Assembly (NCBI GenBank): GCA_963715055.1
Contig: CAVQRB010000002.1
Coordinates: forward strand, 124,001-188,000
Length of the DNA stretch: 64,000 bases
Source: CAVQRB01 sp963715055
GTDB taxonomy: Bacteria > Pseudomonadota > Alphaproteobacteria > Rhodobacterales > Rhodobacteraceae
Reading direction: 5' to 3'
The translations under genes and the position numbers were made by a program. This document shows, in pieces, positions 37,908-47,291 of the stretch (its first letter is position 1; each line of letters starts with the position of its first letter). A model generated the notes under the pieces. It worked only from the letters and a program-made list of their open reading frames with translations. It did no database searches and was not told the origin of the DNA.

Positions 37908-38855
37908 CTACCCCAGCAGAAGCAGAAGATAGCCCAGGTAACAGGCGGTCAAGGCGACGCCCCATCCGCGGGTGATGTTGAGGCCCATGTAGACGAAGGG
38001 GGCCAGCAGGATCGAGGCACCGAGCATGACCCAAAGGTCAAAGCGCAGGAATTCGGGATCGACCTCGATCGGGCCGACAAGGCTCGCGATGCCGATGATC
38101 GCCAGCAGGTTGAACATGTTCGAGCCGATGACATTGCCCAGAGCCACATCCGCCTGACGCCGGAGGGCTGCCATGACAGTGGTGGCAAGTTCAGGCAGGG
38201 AGGTGCCTACCGCTACCAGCGTCAGCCCGATCACGGTGTCGGAAATGCCGTAGGACTGGGCGATGAGTGTGGCGTTATCGACAAGGATGCTCGCGCCGAG
38301 CGGAAGGCCCACAAGGCCCAGCACAAGAAAGACGATGATGCGCCAGAACGGCATGTCCGGGTCGGCCCCCTCGGGCTCCTCCTCATCGTCCTTGCAGGCG
38401 TTCCGGTGCCGATGCGCGTCGCGGAAGGCATCCGAAAGCACCAGACCCAGCGCCGACAGCAGGACCACGCCCGAAACCCAGTCGAACACGCCCCGAAAGG
38501 CGAGCGCGATGAAGAGCAGCGAGCCAAGGATCATGAAATTGTAGGTCTTGCGCGTGTTGCACTCGGAGGTGTGCATTGTCGCCAGCAGCGCCGGTATGCC
38601 CAGCACCAGAAGGATGTTCGCGGTGTTGGAACCGACCACATTGCCAAGCGCCAGCCCCGGCACCCCGTCGATCACCGCCTGCACGGAAATCAGCAGTTCG
38701 GGCGCGGAAGTACCGAAGGCCACGATGGTCAGGCTCACGATCAGCGCCGGCACACCGAGGCGCAGCGAGAGGTTCACCGCCCCTTTGACCAGCGCATCGC
38801 CGGCCAGCAGGAGGATCACCAGCCCGAGACCGGACATCACCCATGGCAGGACCAT
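37908..38855 (-). CDS. Calcium/sodium:cation antiporter (CaCA family, YrbG-like)
   Basis: 315-residue membrane protein with two inverted repeats of five helices, each with the family alpha-motif: FGTSAPELLISVQAV followed by GNVVGSNTANIL in the first, and VGTSLPELATTVMAA followed by GNVIGSNMFNLL in the second. An acidic loop (DDEEEPEGAD) joins the halves. ATG 38855 overlaps the upstream small gene's stop (TGATG). Confidence 0.92.
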   Translation of the reverse strand: MVLPWVMSGLGLVILLLAGDALVKGAVNLSLRLGVPALIVSLTIVAFGTSAPELLISVQAVIDGVPGLALGNVVGSNTANILLVLGIPALLATMHTSECNTRKTYNFMILGSLLFIALAFRGVFDWVSGVVLLSALGLVLSDAFRDAHRHRNACKDDEEEPEGADPDMPFWRIIVFLVLGLVGLPLGASILVDNATLIAQSYGISDTVIGLTLVAVGTSLPELATTVMAALRRQADVALGNVIGSNMFNLLAIIGIASLVGPIEVDPEFLRFDLWVMLGASILLAPFVYMGLNITRGWGVALTACYLGYLLLLLG

Positions 38856-39022
38856 CAGGAGTTTCCCTTGCCGCAGCTGCAGGGTCCGCGCCCGATCTTG
38901 TAGCGGCCACAGGATTGGCATTTGGACGACGAGAACCGCTTGCCGCCGAGCCAGTGCATCTTGCCGAACATGGCAAGCACACCCATCACCACGAGGAAAA
39001 GAACGACGATCTTCAGGATCAT
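38855..39022 (-). CDS. Small membrane protein with zinc-ribbon-like tail
   Basis: 55 residues: one transmembrane helix (MILKIVVLFLVVMGVLAMFG) then KCQSCGRYKIGRGPCSCG, four cysteines spaced like a treble or zinc ribbon. Coupled by overlapping codons to the antiporter gene downstream and four bases after the S49 peptidase stop. No known function; conserved placement suggests envelope role. Confidence 0.75.
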   Translation of the reverse strand: MILKIVVLFLVVMGVLAMFGKMHWLGGKRFSSSKCQSCGRYKIGRGPCSCGKGNS

Positions 39023-39026
39023 CGGG

Positions 39027-39824
39027 TCACAATCCGAACTGCGCGAAGGCGCTGCGCTCTTCCACGGCGTGCAGCGTGTCCTCGAAGAGGGCCGCGCCAA
39101 AGCGCGTCAGCAGCGGCTTGCGCATGGCGTAGCGGCGGAATTTCACCTTGTCCCCGAAACGCTCCTTCAGCACCGGTTTCAGGTGACCGATGCCGTCGAT
39201 CAGGCCGAGCTCCTGGGCGCGGCGTGCGAGCCATACCTCGCCTGTGAAAAGATCCCGGTCCTGCGGCAGCTTGCCCTGGCGGCGGGTGCTGACATGTTCC
39301 TTGAAATTCGTATGGATGTCCTCGAGCAGGACCTTGAGCCGCGCCACATCCTCCGGGTTTTCGGGACGGAAGGGATCCAGCATGGATTTGGACTTGCCCG
39401 CCGTGTAGACGCGCCGCTCGATCCCTTGGCGGGCGAGCAGTTCATGCGCACCGAAGGAGGCGGAGATCACCCCGATCGAGCCGATCACGGAGCTTTCGTC
39501 GGCGTAGATCTCATCCGCCGCCGCCGCCAGCCAGTAGCCGCCCGAAGCCGCCACATCCTCTACGAAGGCGATGACCGGCACCTCCTTCTCCTCGGCCAGC
39601 CGGCGGATGCGCGCTCCGATCAGCGAGGATTGCACCGGGCTGCCGCCGGGCGAATTGATCTCGATCGCCACGGCCGCGGGCTTGCCCTTGGAGAAGGCCC
39701 GCTCCAGCAGAGGGGCGAGATTGGCATCGTTCAACGTGGCGCGACCCGAGGCTGCGATCATCCCCGACAGGCGGATCACGGCGACGGTCGGGTGCGATTT
39801 GACAAAGGGTATCCAGCGTTTCAT
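39027..39824 (-). CDS. S49 family signal-peptide peptidase-like serine protease (SppA/SohB type)
   Basis: 265 residues. The nucleophile serine lies in EDVAASGGYWLAAAADEI (residue ~109) and the oxyanion region in INSPGGSPVQSS. The catalytic lysine is likely in YTAGKSKSML. I chose ATG 39824 (MKRWIPFVK), as the upstream extension overlaps the next gene and is not conserved. Role: degradation of cleaved signal peptides or membrane protein quality control. Confidence 0.9.
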   Translation of the reverse strand: MKRWIPFVKSHPTVAVIRLSGMIAASGRATLNDANLAPLLERAFSKGKPAAVAIEINSPGGSPVQSSLIGARIRRLAEEKEVPVIAFVEDVAASGGYWLAAAADEIYADESSVIGSIGVISASFGAHELLARQGIERRVYTAGKSKSMLDPFRPENPEDVARLKVLLEDIHTNFKEHVSTRRQGKLPQDRDLFTGEVWLARRAQELGLIDGIGHLKPVLKERFGDKVKFRRYAMRKPLLTRFGAALFEDTLHAVEERSAFAQFGL

Positions 39825-39892
39825 GAGGCTCCATGTAGAATGGCCACCCGTCGCAAACAAGGCGGCGCCGGCAAGAGTTTTCAGATGCGGCC

Positions 39893-40654
39893 TTATTGCC
39901 GGAGGCGCCAGCCGGTCTTGAAGATCCAAGCCACGGCGAGCAGGCAGAGCCCGGTGAAGATTCCGATGGCCAGAAGCGACCAGGCGATGGGCACATCCGC
40001 GGTGCCGAAGAAGGACCACCGAAAGCCCGATATCAGGTAGACGACAGGGTTGAAAAAGGACACCGCCTGCCAGAAGGGCGGCAGCATGGAGATGGAATAG
40101 AATGCGCCACCCAGGAAAACCAGCGGCGTGACCACCAGCAGCGGCACCAGTTGCAACTGTTCGAAATTGCCCGCCCAGATGCCGATGATGAAACCCAGAA
40201 GGGCGAAACTGACGGAGGTCAGCACAAGAAAGGCGAGCATCGCCAAGGGATGCGCAATGGTCAGGTCGACGAAGAAAAAGGAGGTCGCGAGGATCACGAC
40301 CCCGATGATCAGCGCCTTGGTCGCCGCGGCCCCCACGTAGCCTGCGAGGATCTCGAGGAAGCTCGCCGGTGCGGACAGGAGTTCATAGATGGTGCCAACG
40401 AATTTCGGCATGTAGATGCCGAAGGAGGCGTTCGAAATTGCCTGGGTGATCACCGAGAGCATGATCAGCCCCGGCACGATGAAAGCGCCGTAGCTCACCC
40501 CTTCGATCTCGTCGATCCGGCTGCCGATGGCGGCGCCGAAGACCACGAAGTAAAGCGACGTGGAGAGCACTGGCGAGAAGAGGCTTTGCGCCAGCGTCCG
40601 GCGGAAACGCGCCATTTCGAAACGGTAGATGGCCCTGATCGCGGTAAGGTTCAT
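39893..40654 (-). CDS. ABC-2 type exporter permease (YadH-like)
   Basis: 253 residues with six hydrophobic segments and the ABC-2 family pattern (LYFVVFGAAIGSRI near the N-terminus, SFFNPVVYLISGFRWSFFG near the C-terminus). Overlaps its ATPase gene by four bases. Substrate unknown. Confidence 0.9.
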   Translation of the reverse strand: MNLTAIRAIYRFEMARFRRTLAQSLFSPVLSTSLYFVVFGAAIGSRIDEIEGVSYGAFIVPGLIMLSVITQAISNASFGIYMPKFVGTIYELLSAPASFLEILAGYVGAAATKALIIGVVILATSFFFVDLTIAHPLAMLAFLVLTSVSFALLGFIIGIWAGNFEQLQLVPLLVVTPLVFLGGAFYSISMLPPFWQAVSFFNPVVYLISGFRWSFFGTADVPIAWSLLAIGIFTGLCLLAVAWIFKTGWRLRQ

Positions 40655-41589
40655 GCGGCGTCTTCCTCGTCCTTCCTGACCAGACCCACGAAGACGTCCT
40701 CGAGGCTGCTCTGGCGTGTCACCACGTCGCGCAACACCAGACCGCAGGCCGAGACGTCCGACAGCAGTTTGGTAATGCCGGTGCGCGGGCCGCGGGTGTC
40801 ATAGGCATAGGTCAGCGTGCGCCCGTCATCACCGAGCGTCAGCCCGTAGCCTGCGAGCCGCTCGGGAATCGCGTCGAGCGGTGCGGTCAGTTGCACGTCG
40901 AGTTCCTTGCGCCCCATGCGGGTCATCAGGCTGTCCTTGTCCTCGATCAGCAGAAGCTCGCCCTTGGTGATCACCCCGACACGATCTGCAATGGCTTCCG
41001 CCTCTTCGATGTAATGGGTGGTGAGCACGATGGTGACGCCCGCGGCCTTAAGGTCGGCCACGATGCGCCACATGTCGCGGCGCAGCTCCACGTCAACCCC
41101 GGCGGTGGGCTCGTCGAGAAACAGCAGACGCGGCTCGTGGCTCAGCGCCTTGGCGATCAGCACCCGCCGCTTCATGCCGCCCGAGAGCGCGCGGATCTGG
41201 CTGTCGCGCTTGTCCCAGAGCGAGAGCTTGCGCAGGATTTCCTCGATGACCGCGTCATTGCGCGGCTTGCCGAAAAGACCGCGCGAAAAGCGGACCGTGT
41301 TGATCACCTTCTCGAAGGGTTCGAGGTTGATCTCCTGCGGGACGAGGCCGATCAGCGCCCGCGCCTGCCGGTAATCGCGGACGATGTCATGACCGCAGAC
41401 CGTCACCCTGCCCGAGCTCGCCCTGGTGATCCCGCAGACGGTCGAGATCAGCGTGGTCTTGCCCGCGCCATTGGGACCGAGCAGGGCCACGATTTCGCCC
41501 GCATCGATGGTGACGCTGACGCCCTTCAGGGCTTCGAACCCATCCTTGTAGGACTTGCGAAGGCTATCGATCTCGAGAATTGCTGACAT
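40651..41589 (-). CDS. ABC exporter ATP-binding protein (YadG-like)
   Basis: 312 residues: Walker A LLGPNGAGKTTLIS, signature LSGGMKRRVLIAKAL, Walker B LLFLDEPTAGVDVE, H-loop LTTHYIEEAE. Pairs with the downstream permease. A C-terminal extension of ~80 residues is typical of this subfamily. Confidence 0.92.
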   Translation of the reverse strand: MSAILEIDSLRKSYKDGFEALKGVSVTIDAGEIVALLGPNGAGKTTLISTVCGITRASSGRVTVCGHDIVRDYRQARALIGLVPQEINLEPFEKVINTVRFSRGLFGKPRNDAVIEEILRKLSLWDKRDSQIRALSGGMKRRVLIAKALSHEPRLLFLDEPTAGVDVELRRDMWRIVADLKAAGVTIVLTTHYIEEAEAIADRVGVITKGELLLIEDKDSLMTRMGRKELDVQLTAPLDAIPERLAGYGLTLGDDGRTLTYAYDTRGPRTGITKLLSDVSACGLVLRDVVTRQSSLEDVFVGLVRKDEEDAA

Positions 41590-41703
41590 GGCGGCGCGCT
41601 CCCCAAAACGGTCCGCGCCTCCATAGCGCCCCCGTGCACCGCGCGACAGGGCAAGATCGCACAGAGCAACGCCACTCTGTGCGGTAATGCGGCTCTTGTC
41701 GGT

Positions 41704-42219
41704 TCAGGATTTGCCGGTGATGCGGCCGAGCCAACCTTTTTTCTCCGCTTTCGCTTCACCTGCAGCCGCCTCCGGGGCCGGCCCCTCCAGCGTCGTCTGC
41801 AGGTTGGAGAAGAACTGATCCGCCATCTTCTTGGAGAACCCATCGATGATGCGGCTGCCCAGTTGCGCGAGCTTGCCGCCCACATTGGCCTCCACATCGT
41901 AGGAAAGCTCGGTGCCGCCATCCTTGGGCACAAGCCGCACCACGGCGCCTCCCTTTGCGAAACCGGCGGCCCCGCCCTTGCCTTCGCCGGTGATGGTCAG
42001 CGCCTCGTTCGGCACCATTTCCGACAAGGTCACGGCCCCTTTGAAGGTCGCCTTGACGGGCCCCACCTTCTGGGTCACCGTGGCCTCGAACCCCTCTTCC
42101 GGTGTGCCTGTGACCGTTTCGGCACCCGGAACACAGGCCTTGAGGACCTCCGGATCGAGCAAGGCCGCGAAAACCTCCTCGGGCGTTGCTGCGATCTGGC
42201 GCGTGTCTGACATTTTCAT
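41704..42219 (-). CDS. CoxG-like SRPBCC family protein
   Basis: 171 residues of the carbon monoxide dehydrogenase subunit G family: MKMSDTRQIAATPEEVFAAL, CVPGAETV and the C-terminal DGFSKKMADQFF with a lysine-rich tail. No CO dehydrogenase structural genes are nearby, so here it is probably a generic lipid-binding or membrane-associating protein. Start at ATG 42219; an ATG two codons later is an alternative. Confidence 0.82.
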   Translation of the reverse strand: MKMSDTRQIAATPEEVFAALLDPEVLKACVPGAETVTGTPEEGFEATVTQKVGPVKATFKGAVTLSEMVPNEALTITGEGKGGAAGFAKGGAVVRLVPKDGGTELSYDVEANVGGKLAQLGSRIIDGFSKKMADQFFSNLQTTLEGPAPEAAAGEAKAEKKGWLGRITGKS

Positions 42220-42342
42220 TCGAAGGTTCCTCAAACCGTTGCAAAGGTCACGTTACAGCAAGCCCGGTCGGAGATTCCAAACGGATTTCCACATGTCGTT
42301 TTCCGGCGTGACAGTCCGCTTCACAATGATAGGGCTGGTGCC

Positions 42343-43317
42343 ATGTCACCACATTCCCCAAACCGCGCCGCTCTCGGTATCGCGCTCCTGATCGCCGGCG
42401 TCTTCGCAATCTCCATCAATGACATGTTGTTCAAGCAGCTTTCGGGCGGATATCCGCTGCATGAGATCATCTTCATCCGCTCCGCCGTTGCCCTGCTCGT
42501 GCTGCTTCTCGTCGTGCAGATGGAAGGCGGGTTCGGCATCCTGAAGACGAACCGGCCGTGGCTGCACGTCTTTCGAGGCCTGATGATCATCATCGCCAAC
42601 ATGTCGTTCTTTCTCGCGCTCGCGGCCCTGCCCCTGGCCGATGCGACCGCGCTGTTTTTCGTGGCGCCGCTTTTCATCACGCTGCTGTCGATCCCGCTGC
42701 TGGGCGAGAAGGTCGGTATCCGCCGGATCGGGGCCGTGGCGATCGGCTTTCTTGGCGTGATCATCATGCAGCAGCCCTGGGCCGACCGCGCATCGCTGCC
42801 GGCGTCGCGCCTCGTGTTGCTGCTGCCGGTCCTGGCCGCGCTGACCTATGCGCTGACACAGCTGATGACGCGCAAGCTCGGGGTGACGAGCAAGGCCTCC
42901 GCGCTCTCGGTCTATATCCAGACCGCCTTCCTCGCCGTGTCCGTTCTCTTCGGGCTCATGGTGGGGGACGGGCGTTTTGCGGACATGCAGGAAGATCCGG
43001 CCCTGCGGTTTTTGTTCAGAGCCTGGGTCTGGCCGTCCTTCAACGACTGGTGGGTGATGATCGGCATGGGGTTCAACGCCGGTTTCATCGGCTATTGCCT
43101 GAGCCAGGCCTACCGGACCGCGGATGCCGCGACGCTGGCGCCTTTCGAATACGTCGGCCTGCCGCTCGCCGTGATGTGGGGCTGGTGGGTCTTTCGGGAG
43201 GTGCCGTCCTGGGAGGTCTGGGTCGGCATGGCGCTCATCCTCGGCTCGGGGCTCTTCGTCTTCCTGCGCGAGCGGCAGAAGTCCGGCCGGGTCTCGCGCA
43301 TCCTGCCCAAGCAGTAG
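42343..43317 (+). CDS. EamA/DMT superfamily permease
   Basis: 324 residues, ten predicted helices in two EamA repeats (LIAGVFAISINDMLFKQLSG in the first; AYRTADAATLAPFEYVGLP in the second). Transports an unknown small metabolite. Convergent with the quinone oxidoreductase gene. Confidence 0.87.
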   Translation: MSPHSPNRAALGIALLIAGVFAISINDMLFKQLSGGYPLHEIIFIRSAVALLVLLLVVQMEGGFGILKTNRPWLHVFRGLMIIIANMSFFLALAALPLADATALFFVAPLFITLLSIPLLGEKVGIRRIGAVAIGFLGVIIMQQPWADRASLPASRLVLLLPVLAALTYALTQLMTRKLGVTSKASALSVYIQTAFLAVSVLFGLMVGDGRFADMQEDPALRFLFRAWVWPSFNDWWVMIGMGFNAGFIGYCLSQAYRTADAATLAPFEYVGLPLAVMWGWWVFREVPSWEVWVGMALILGSGLFVFLRERQKSGRVSRILPKQ

Positions 43318-43328
43318 ATCACCCGCGT

Positions 43329-44291
43329 TCAATCGATCCGGACAACGACCTTGCCCGTGGCCTGTCGGGTCCGCAGCAGGTCGAGCGCCGCGTTGGCTTC
43401 TTCGAGCGGCAGCACGTTGCTCACATGCGGGTGAATCCTGCCCTCCACGTACCAGCGGGTCAGCACCTCGAAACTGTCGGTGAGGACCTTCGGGTTCACG
43501 CGCGTGTAACCGCCCCAATAAAAGCCGATGACGCTGAGGTTCTTGACCAGCAGGTGATTGGCCGGGATCTGCGGCACCTCGCCGGAGGCAAACCCCAGCG
43601 GAATGAGCCGCGCTTCGGGGTTGCAGGCGCGCAGGGCCGCCTTGAACTGTTCGCCGCCGATGGGGTCATAGACCACATCCGCCCCGCCCAGCGCCTTGAC
43701 ACGCTCGCGGATGTCGTCGGTATCGGAATCGAGCAGGTGATCGGCGCCGGCGGCTTTCGCCACGGCGAGTTTCTCCGCCCCCCGTGCCACCGCAATCACC
43801 TCGGCCCCCATGAGCTTGCCCAGTTCCACCGCCGTGAGGCCGATCCCCCCCGAGGCACCGAGCACCAGAAGGCGCTCGCCCGGCTTCAGATGCGCCTTGT
43901 AATCAAGCGCCACGTGACTCGTCCCATAGGCGATGAGAAAGGCCGCCGCGTGTTCATCCGTCATCTGGTCCGGGATCGGCACGCAGATATTGGCGGGGAT
44001 CGCGGCAAATTCCGCCAGCGCACCAAAGCCGCAATAGGCAGCGATGCGCTGCCCCGGCGCGAAGCCCTCGACCCCCTCGCCCACCTCTGTGATCGTGCCG
44101 CAAAGCTCCATCCCGAGCGTGAAGGGCAGCTGCGGCTTTTCCTGATAGCTGCCCTTGACGATCAGAAGGTCGCCGAAATTGAGCCCGCAGGTATGGACCT
44201 TGACCACCACCTGCCCGCTGCCCGCGGTGGGCTGAGGAAGATCCACAAGGGCCAGGGGCTTGCCGAGTTCGGTCACTTGCATGGCGCGCAT
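43329..44291 (-). CDS. NADPH:quinone oxidoreductase family (zinc-less medium-chain dehydrogenase)
   Basis: 320 residues. GroES-like N-terminal part (GLNFGDLLIVKGSYQ) and Rossmann part with VLGASGGIGLTAVELGKLMG. The zinc-ligand pattern of alcohol dehydrogenases is missing, which fits QOR-type NADPH-dependent quinone or enone reductases. Confidence 0.88.
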   Translation of the reverse strand: MRAMQVTELGKPLALVDLPQPTAGSGQVVVKVHTCGLNFGDLLIVKGSYQEKPQLPFTLGMELCGTITEVGEGVEGFAPGQRIAAYCGFGALAEFAAIPANICVPIPDQMTDEHAAAFLIAYGTSHVALDYKAHLKPGERLLVLGASGGIGLTAVELGKLMGAEVIAVARGAEKLAVAKAAGADHLLDSDTDDIRERVKALGGADVVYDPIGGEQFKAALRACNPEARLIPLGFASGEVPQIPANHLLVKNLSVIGFYWGGYTRVNPKVLTDSFEVLTRWYVEGRIHPHVSNVLPLEEANAALDLLRTRQATGKVVVRID

Positions 44292-44533
44292 CTGTCTCTC
44301 CTCGGTCTGCGTTTTCCTGAGCGATCAGGCCAGAGCGTGTCGCGAATGACAAGGGTCGTCGCTCGGTTCAGGGCATCCATGCTGCAATTCAGGTCGGCGA
44401 GTGGCCAACCTGCCCGATCGGCAGATTTCCGCGAGTGTCCAGAACTGGTCAATCTTAACTTGGCAACCAAAGTGACGCATGGTAAGTTGAGTTTAAAAAT
44501 TAATATTCTACTTTAGCGATAGTGAGCAGTTTC

Positions 44534-44647
44534 ATGGATACCTTTATCATCATTTCAGTCGTCGTCGGCCTCGCCATTCTCTTTTTCCTCGACCGCAAGG
44601 GCCCAGGACAGAAGAGCAGAAAAAACGGTGCGAACTCAGACCATTGA
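44534..44647 (+). CDS. Tiny single-helix membrane protein
   Basis: 37 codons starting ATG 44534: MDTFIIISVVVGLAILFFLD forms one hydrophobic helix, followed by a basic tail (RKGPGQKSRK). The preceding GTGAGCAG is a weak ribosome-binding site. The flanks (44292-44533) hold no other gene. Plausible but unproven. Confidence 0.45.
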   Translation: MDTFIIISVVVGLAILFFLDRKGPGQKSRKNGANSDH

Positions 44648-44698
44648 CCGATTACGCGCCGGGAAAGCGCGCGCGGACCGAGTTCAGGCAGATCGAGA

Positions 44699-44911
44699 TC
44701 AGTAGGGAACAAACCCGAGATGGCTCAGAGCTTTCTCGGCTGTGCGGCGGGTAGACGGCTCGCCACGAAGGCACTGTCTGTTGAGATCACCGACGACTTT
44801 GTGCAAATTCCGGTCCCGGACACAGGTCCGCATGAAGGTGTCAAGATCGTCGTCGGTCATCTCCAGAATACGCGTCGCAAGACCGGTTTCCACATCATGA
44901 ACTACGCTCAC
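44699..44911 (-). CDS. Small conserved hypothetical protein
   Basis: 70 residues starting at GTG 44911, directly after a strong AGGAGG ribosome-binding site. Sequence begins MSVVHDVETGLATRILEM and contains DDLDTFMRTCVRDRN and a C-terminal KALSHLGFVPY. Predicted all-helical and soluble. No known domain recognised. Confidence 0.7.
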   Translation of the reverse strand: MSVVHDVETGLATRILEMTDDDLDTFMRTCVRDRNLHKVVGDLNRQCLRGEPSTRRTAEKALSHLGFVPY

Positions 44912-44985
44912 TTGCGCCTCCTGTGGCAGTGATTCCCTTGAAACAGTCTAAAACGACTGCAGCCGGGGAGTCACGCATCAGAGCC

Positions 44986-45015
44986 GCGCCCGCCGCGATG
45001 TATCTTGGCGGGCGC
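44986..45015 (-). terminator. Stem-loop after the phytase-like gene
   Basis: GCGCCCGCC (44986-44994) pairs perfectly with GGCGGGCGC (45007-45015) around a 12-base loop, 24 bp past the stop of the phytase-like gene on the minus strand. No U-tract. A smaller CAGTC/GACTG hairpin lies at 44944-44959. Confidence 0.45.
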
Positions 45016-45039
45016 TGCTTGCGGCATAAAACCTGGCGT

Positions 45040-47200
45040 TCAGGGCAGCTTGCCGATGCTGAAGAACATCGTTTCACCCGAATGATCGTCCACGCCGTCG
45101 TTGTCGGTCGAAATCCAGGCCGTGCCATCGGCGGTGATGGCAAGACCCTCGACCTTATCGAGAACATAGCCGCCGGTGGACGTCAGATCAGGCAGCAGAT
45201 CGCGCACCAGCGTCTTGGTGACGGTCGGCAAGTCCGAACCCAAGGCAGCCGGCACCATCTCGGCCAGCGGCACCGAATAAACGCGTTTGATGGCGGCATC
45301 TCCGCCGTGAAGGTTGTCGCGTTCCACGATGTAGACCTTGTCGCCATGCAGCGCCATATCGCTCAGACCGACCCAACCGCTCCCGGCGGCTTCGAGGGGG
45401 TAGCGGACGGCGCCCCATTCCTCGGTCTCGATGTTGTAGGAGACGAGCTTCACGCTGCCCTTGGGATCATCGCCCCATTCGCGCTGCACCGGCATCCAGA
45501 GCGTGTCACCGACGAGGGTGATGCCTTCGAAGCCGAAACGGGTTTCGACAGCCATCAGCTCGGCCGGCAGGCCGATCTCCTGCTTGATTTCGCCCTTGCG
45601 GTTCACCTTGTAGAGCGCATGCGGGATCACCTGATCGGTGCGCCCTTCGGAAGCCACCCAGAAGTTGCCTTCCCCGTCCAGCGTGATGCCTTCGAGGTCG
45701 AGCTTCTGCGCGGGCATACCGTTGCGCGTGACGTCGAGGGACGCGACAATGCGCGCCGGGGTGCTCGAGGGGTCGATGGTAGTAGATGCGCGGTTGATAG
45801 CCGTAAAAGCTGTCCGTCACGGCATGGATCGTGCCGTCCGCATCCGCGACCATGCCCGACAGCGCGCCCCATCCGGTCAACTCGGCCATGCCCGCAGAAG
45901 TCAGATGCGGATAGGCAGCCGGGCCTTCGGCGTATTGGTAGAGCATGACATGTGCGCGTGCGGCACCGTCCTCGGCACCGTCATATTCGTTGGCCGTGGC
46001 GAACAATCCGCGTCCGGGAATGGCGACGGCCCCTTCCGGCGAAATACCCGAAGGCAGCAATTGCCGGAGCACGGGTGCTGCGGGTTCGGTCACATCGTAG
46101 ACCGCGACGATCGAGGCCCGTTCGGCCATGACGAAGACGAAAGGCGTGCCCTCGAAGACGCCGAACTCCATGCCTTCGGGCTCGGCTCCCTTGGCATCCG
46201 AGCGCCGGTCGGGGTAGTGCCCGATCTCGACGATGGCATGCTCCAGCGAAGCGCCGCTTTCCCAGACCAGCGTGCCGTCCTTGCGGAAGATCGTCATGCC
46301 GCGCGACCCGCCGTCCATGTCGCCTTCATTGGCGATGGCGAAATGATCATCGTCGATCCACTGCACGCCGTCCGGCTCGCGCAGGACGCCGGTCAGGCTG
46401 TCGGTGAAGAGGAGTGCTGCGCGCTCGTCCTTTGTGTCGATACCGTCGAGGTCCACCGCCCCGGCGGAGAAATGCGAGAGCACCGTGCCGTCGCGGGCCA
46501 CGACCGCAATGTGGTTGTTCTCCTGCAGCGTCACGACAACCTCTCCGAGACCGTTGATGTCGACGAATTCGGGTTCCGGATCATCGCCCGCCACGCCAGC
46601 GAGGCCCGTCAGCGCGGCACGGCGCAGGCTGGCACAATCGAGCGTGCCGTCCTTGACATCGATCATCACCAGATCGCCCGCGGGCATCTGCGGCACGCGC
46701 CCGTCGCCCGCATCCTCGTCACGCTCGTTCTCGATCGCCACGGCGATGAAGGAGCCGTCTTTTGCGCGCGCGGTGCTGTCGGGTTGTCCGCCTAGATCAC
46801 AGCGGGCGGTCTCGGTCATGGCCCCAAGGTCGATGGCCTTGATCATGCCCGAGGGGGCCGTGAAGCTCTCGGAGGTGTTCACGGCGACGAATGCCGTGTT
46901 GCCGACGATCGAAACGGCCGTCGGCTCGCCGTCCATCTGCATCACGCCTTTTGGCGCGGGATTGGCCGGGTCCGTGATGTCGATCACCCCGATCACGCCC
47001 GCCGGACTGTCGGTGTAAACCAGCGTCATCCCGTCGCCGGAAACATCGATGATCTCCGCCGAGGTCGTCGCGGGGATCTCGGCGTCGAAATTGGACGTGA
47101 CCGGAAACGACGCGATCCGGTTGAAATTCATCTCTGCGAGGGCAGGCGTCATTGCGACACCCGCAAGCATGGTACTGGTCAGCAGCAGCGTTCTGGTCAT
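45040..47200 (-). CDS. Secreted esterase-like activity of phytase family protein with beta-propeller, one-base frameshift
   Basis: Start ATG 47200 after AGGAGCC. Signal peptide MTRTLLLTSTMLAGVAMTPALA|E. The N-terminal ~450 residues form a choice-of-anchor/beta-propeller-like region (IIDVSGDGMTLVYTDSPAG, IAVAIENERDED). The C-terminal part is the phytase/esterase-like domain (QKLDLEGITLDGEGNFWVAS, KVEGLAITADGTAWISTDND). At 45781 one extra base breaks the frame between RIY and TIDPSSTP; without it the protein has about 719 residues. Probably periplasmic or extracellular and acting on phosphate esters. A Pho-box-like triple repeat lies upstream. Confidence 0.85.
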
Positions 47201-47253
47201 GGAGGGCTCCTTGGTCCGTGATGCAGGCAAGGGCGCAGATTCTCCGAACAGCT

Positions 47254-47282
47254 CTGTGACGGTTTTGTATCGGTTCTGTGAA
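47254..47282 (+). promoter_or_regulatory. Pho-box-like triple direct repeat
   Basis: Three 7-mers, CTGTGAC, TTGTATC and CTGTGAA, begin every 11 bp and are separated by GGTT. This is the geometry of PhoB sites (CTGTCAT-N4-CTGTCAT). It is centred about 68 bp from the start of the phytase-like gene. The repeats read on the strand opposite to transcription of that gene, which is unusual for Pho boxes, so the call is moderate. Confidence 0.5.
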
Positions 47283-47291
47283 ACCCCGCGC

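Noticed and set aside
41704..42219. CoxG as evidence of carbon monoxide oxidation
   Set aside because: No coxLMS genes are in the window; CoxG-like SRPBCC proteins are common without CO dehydrogenase. XdhC likewise belongs to the xanthine dehydrogenase operon here.
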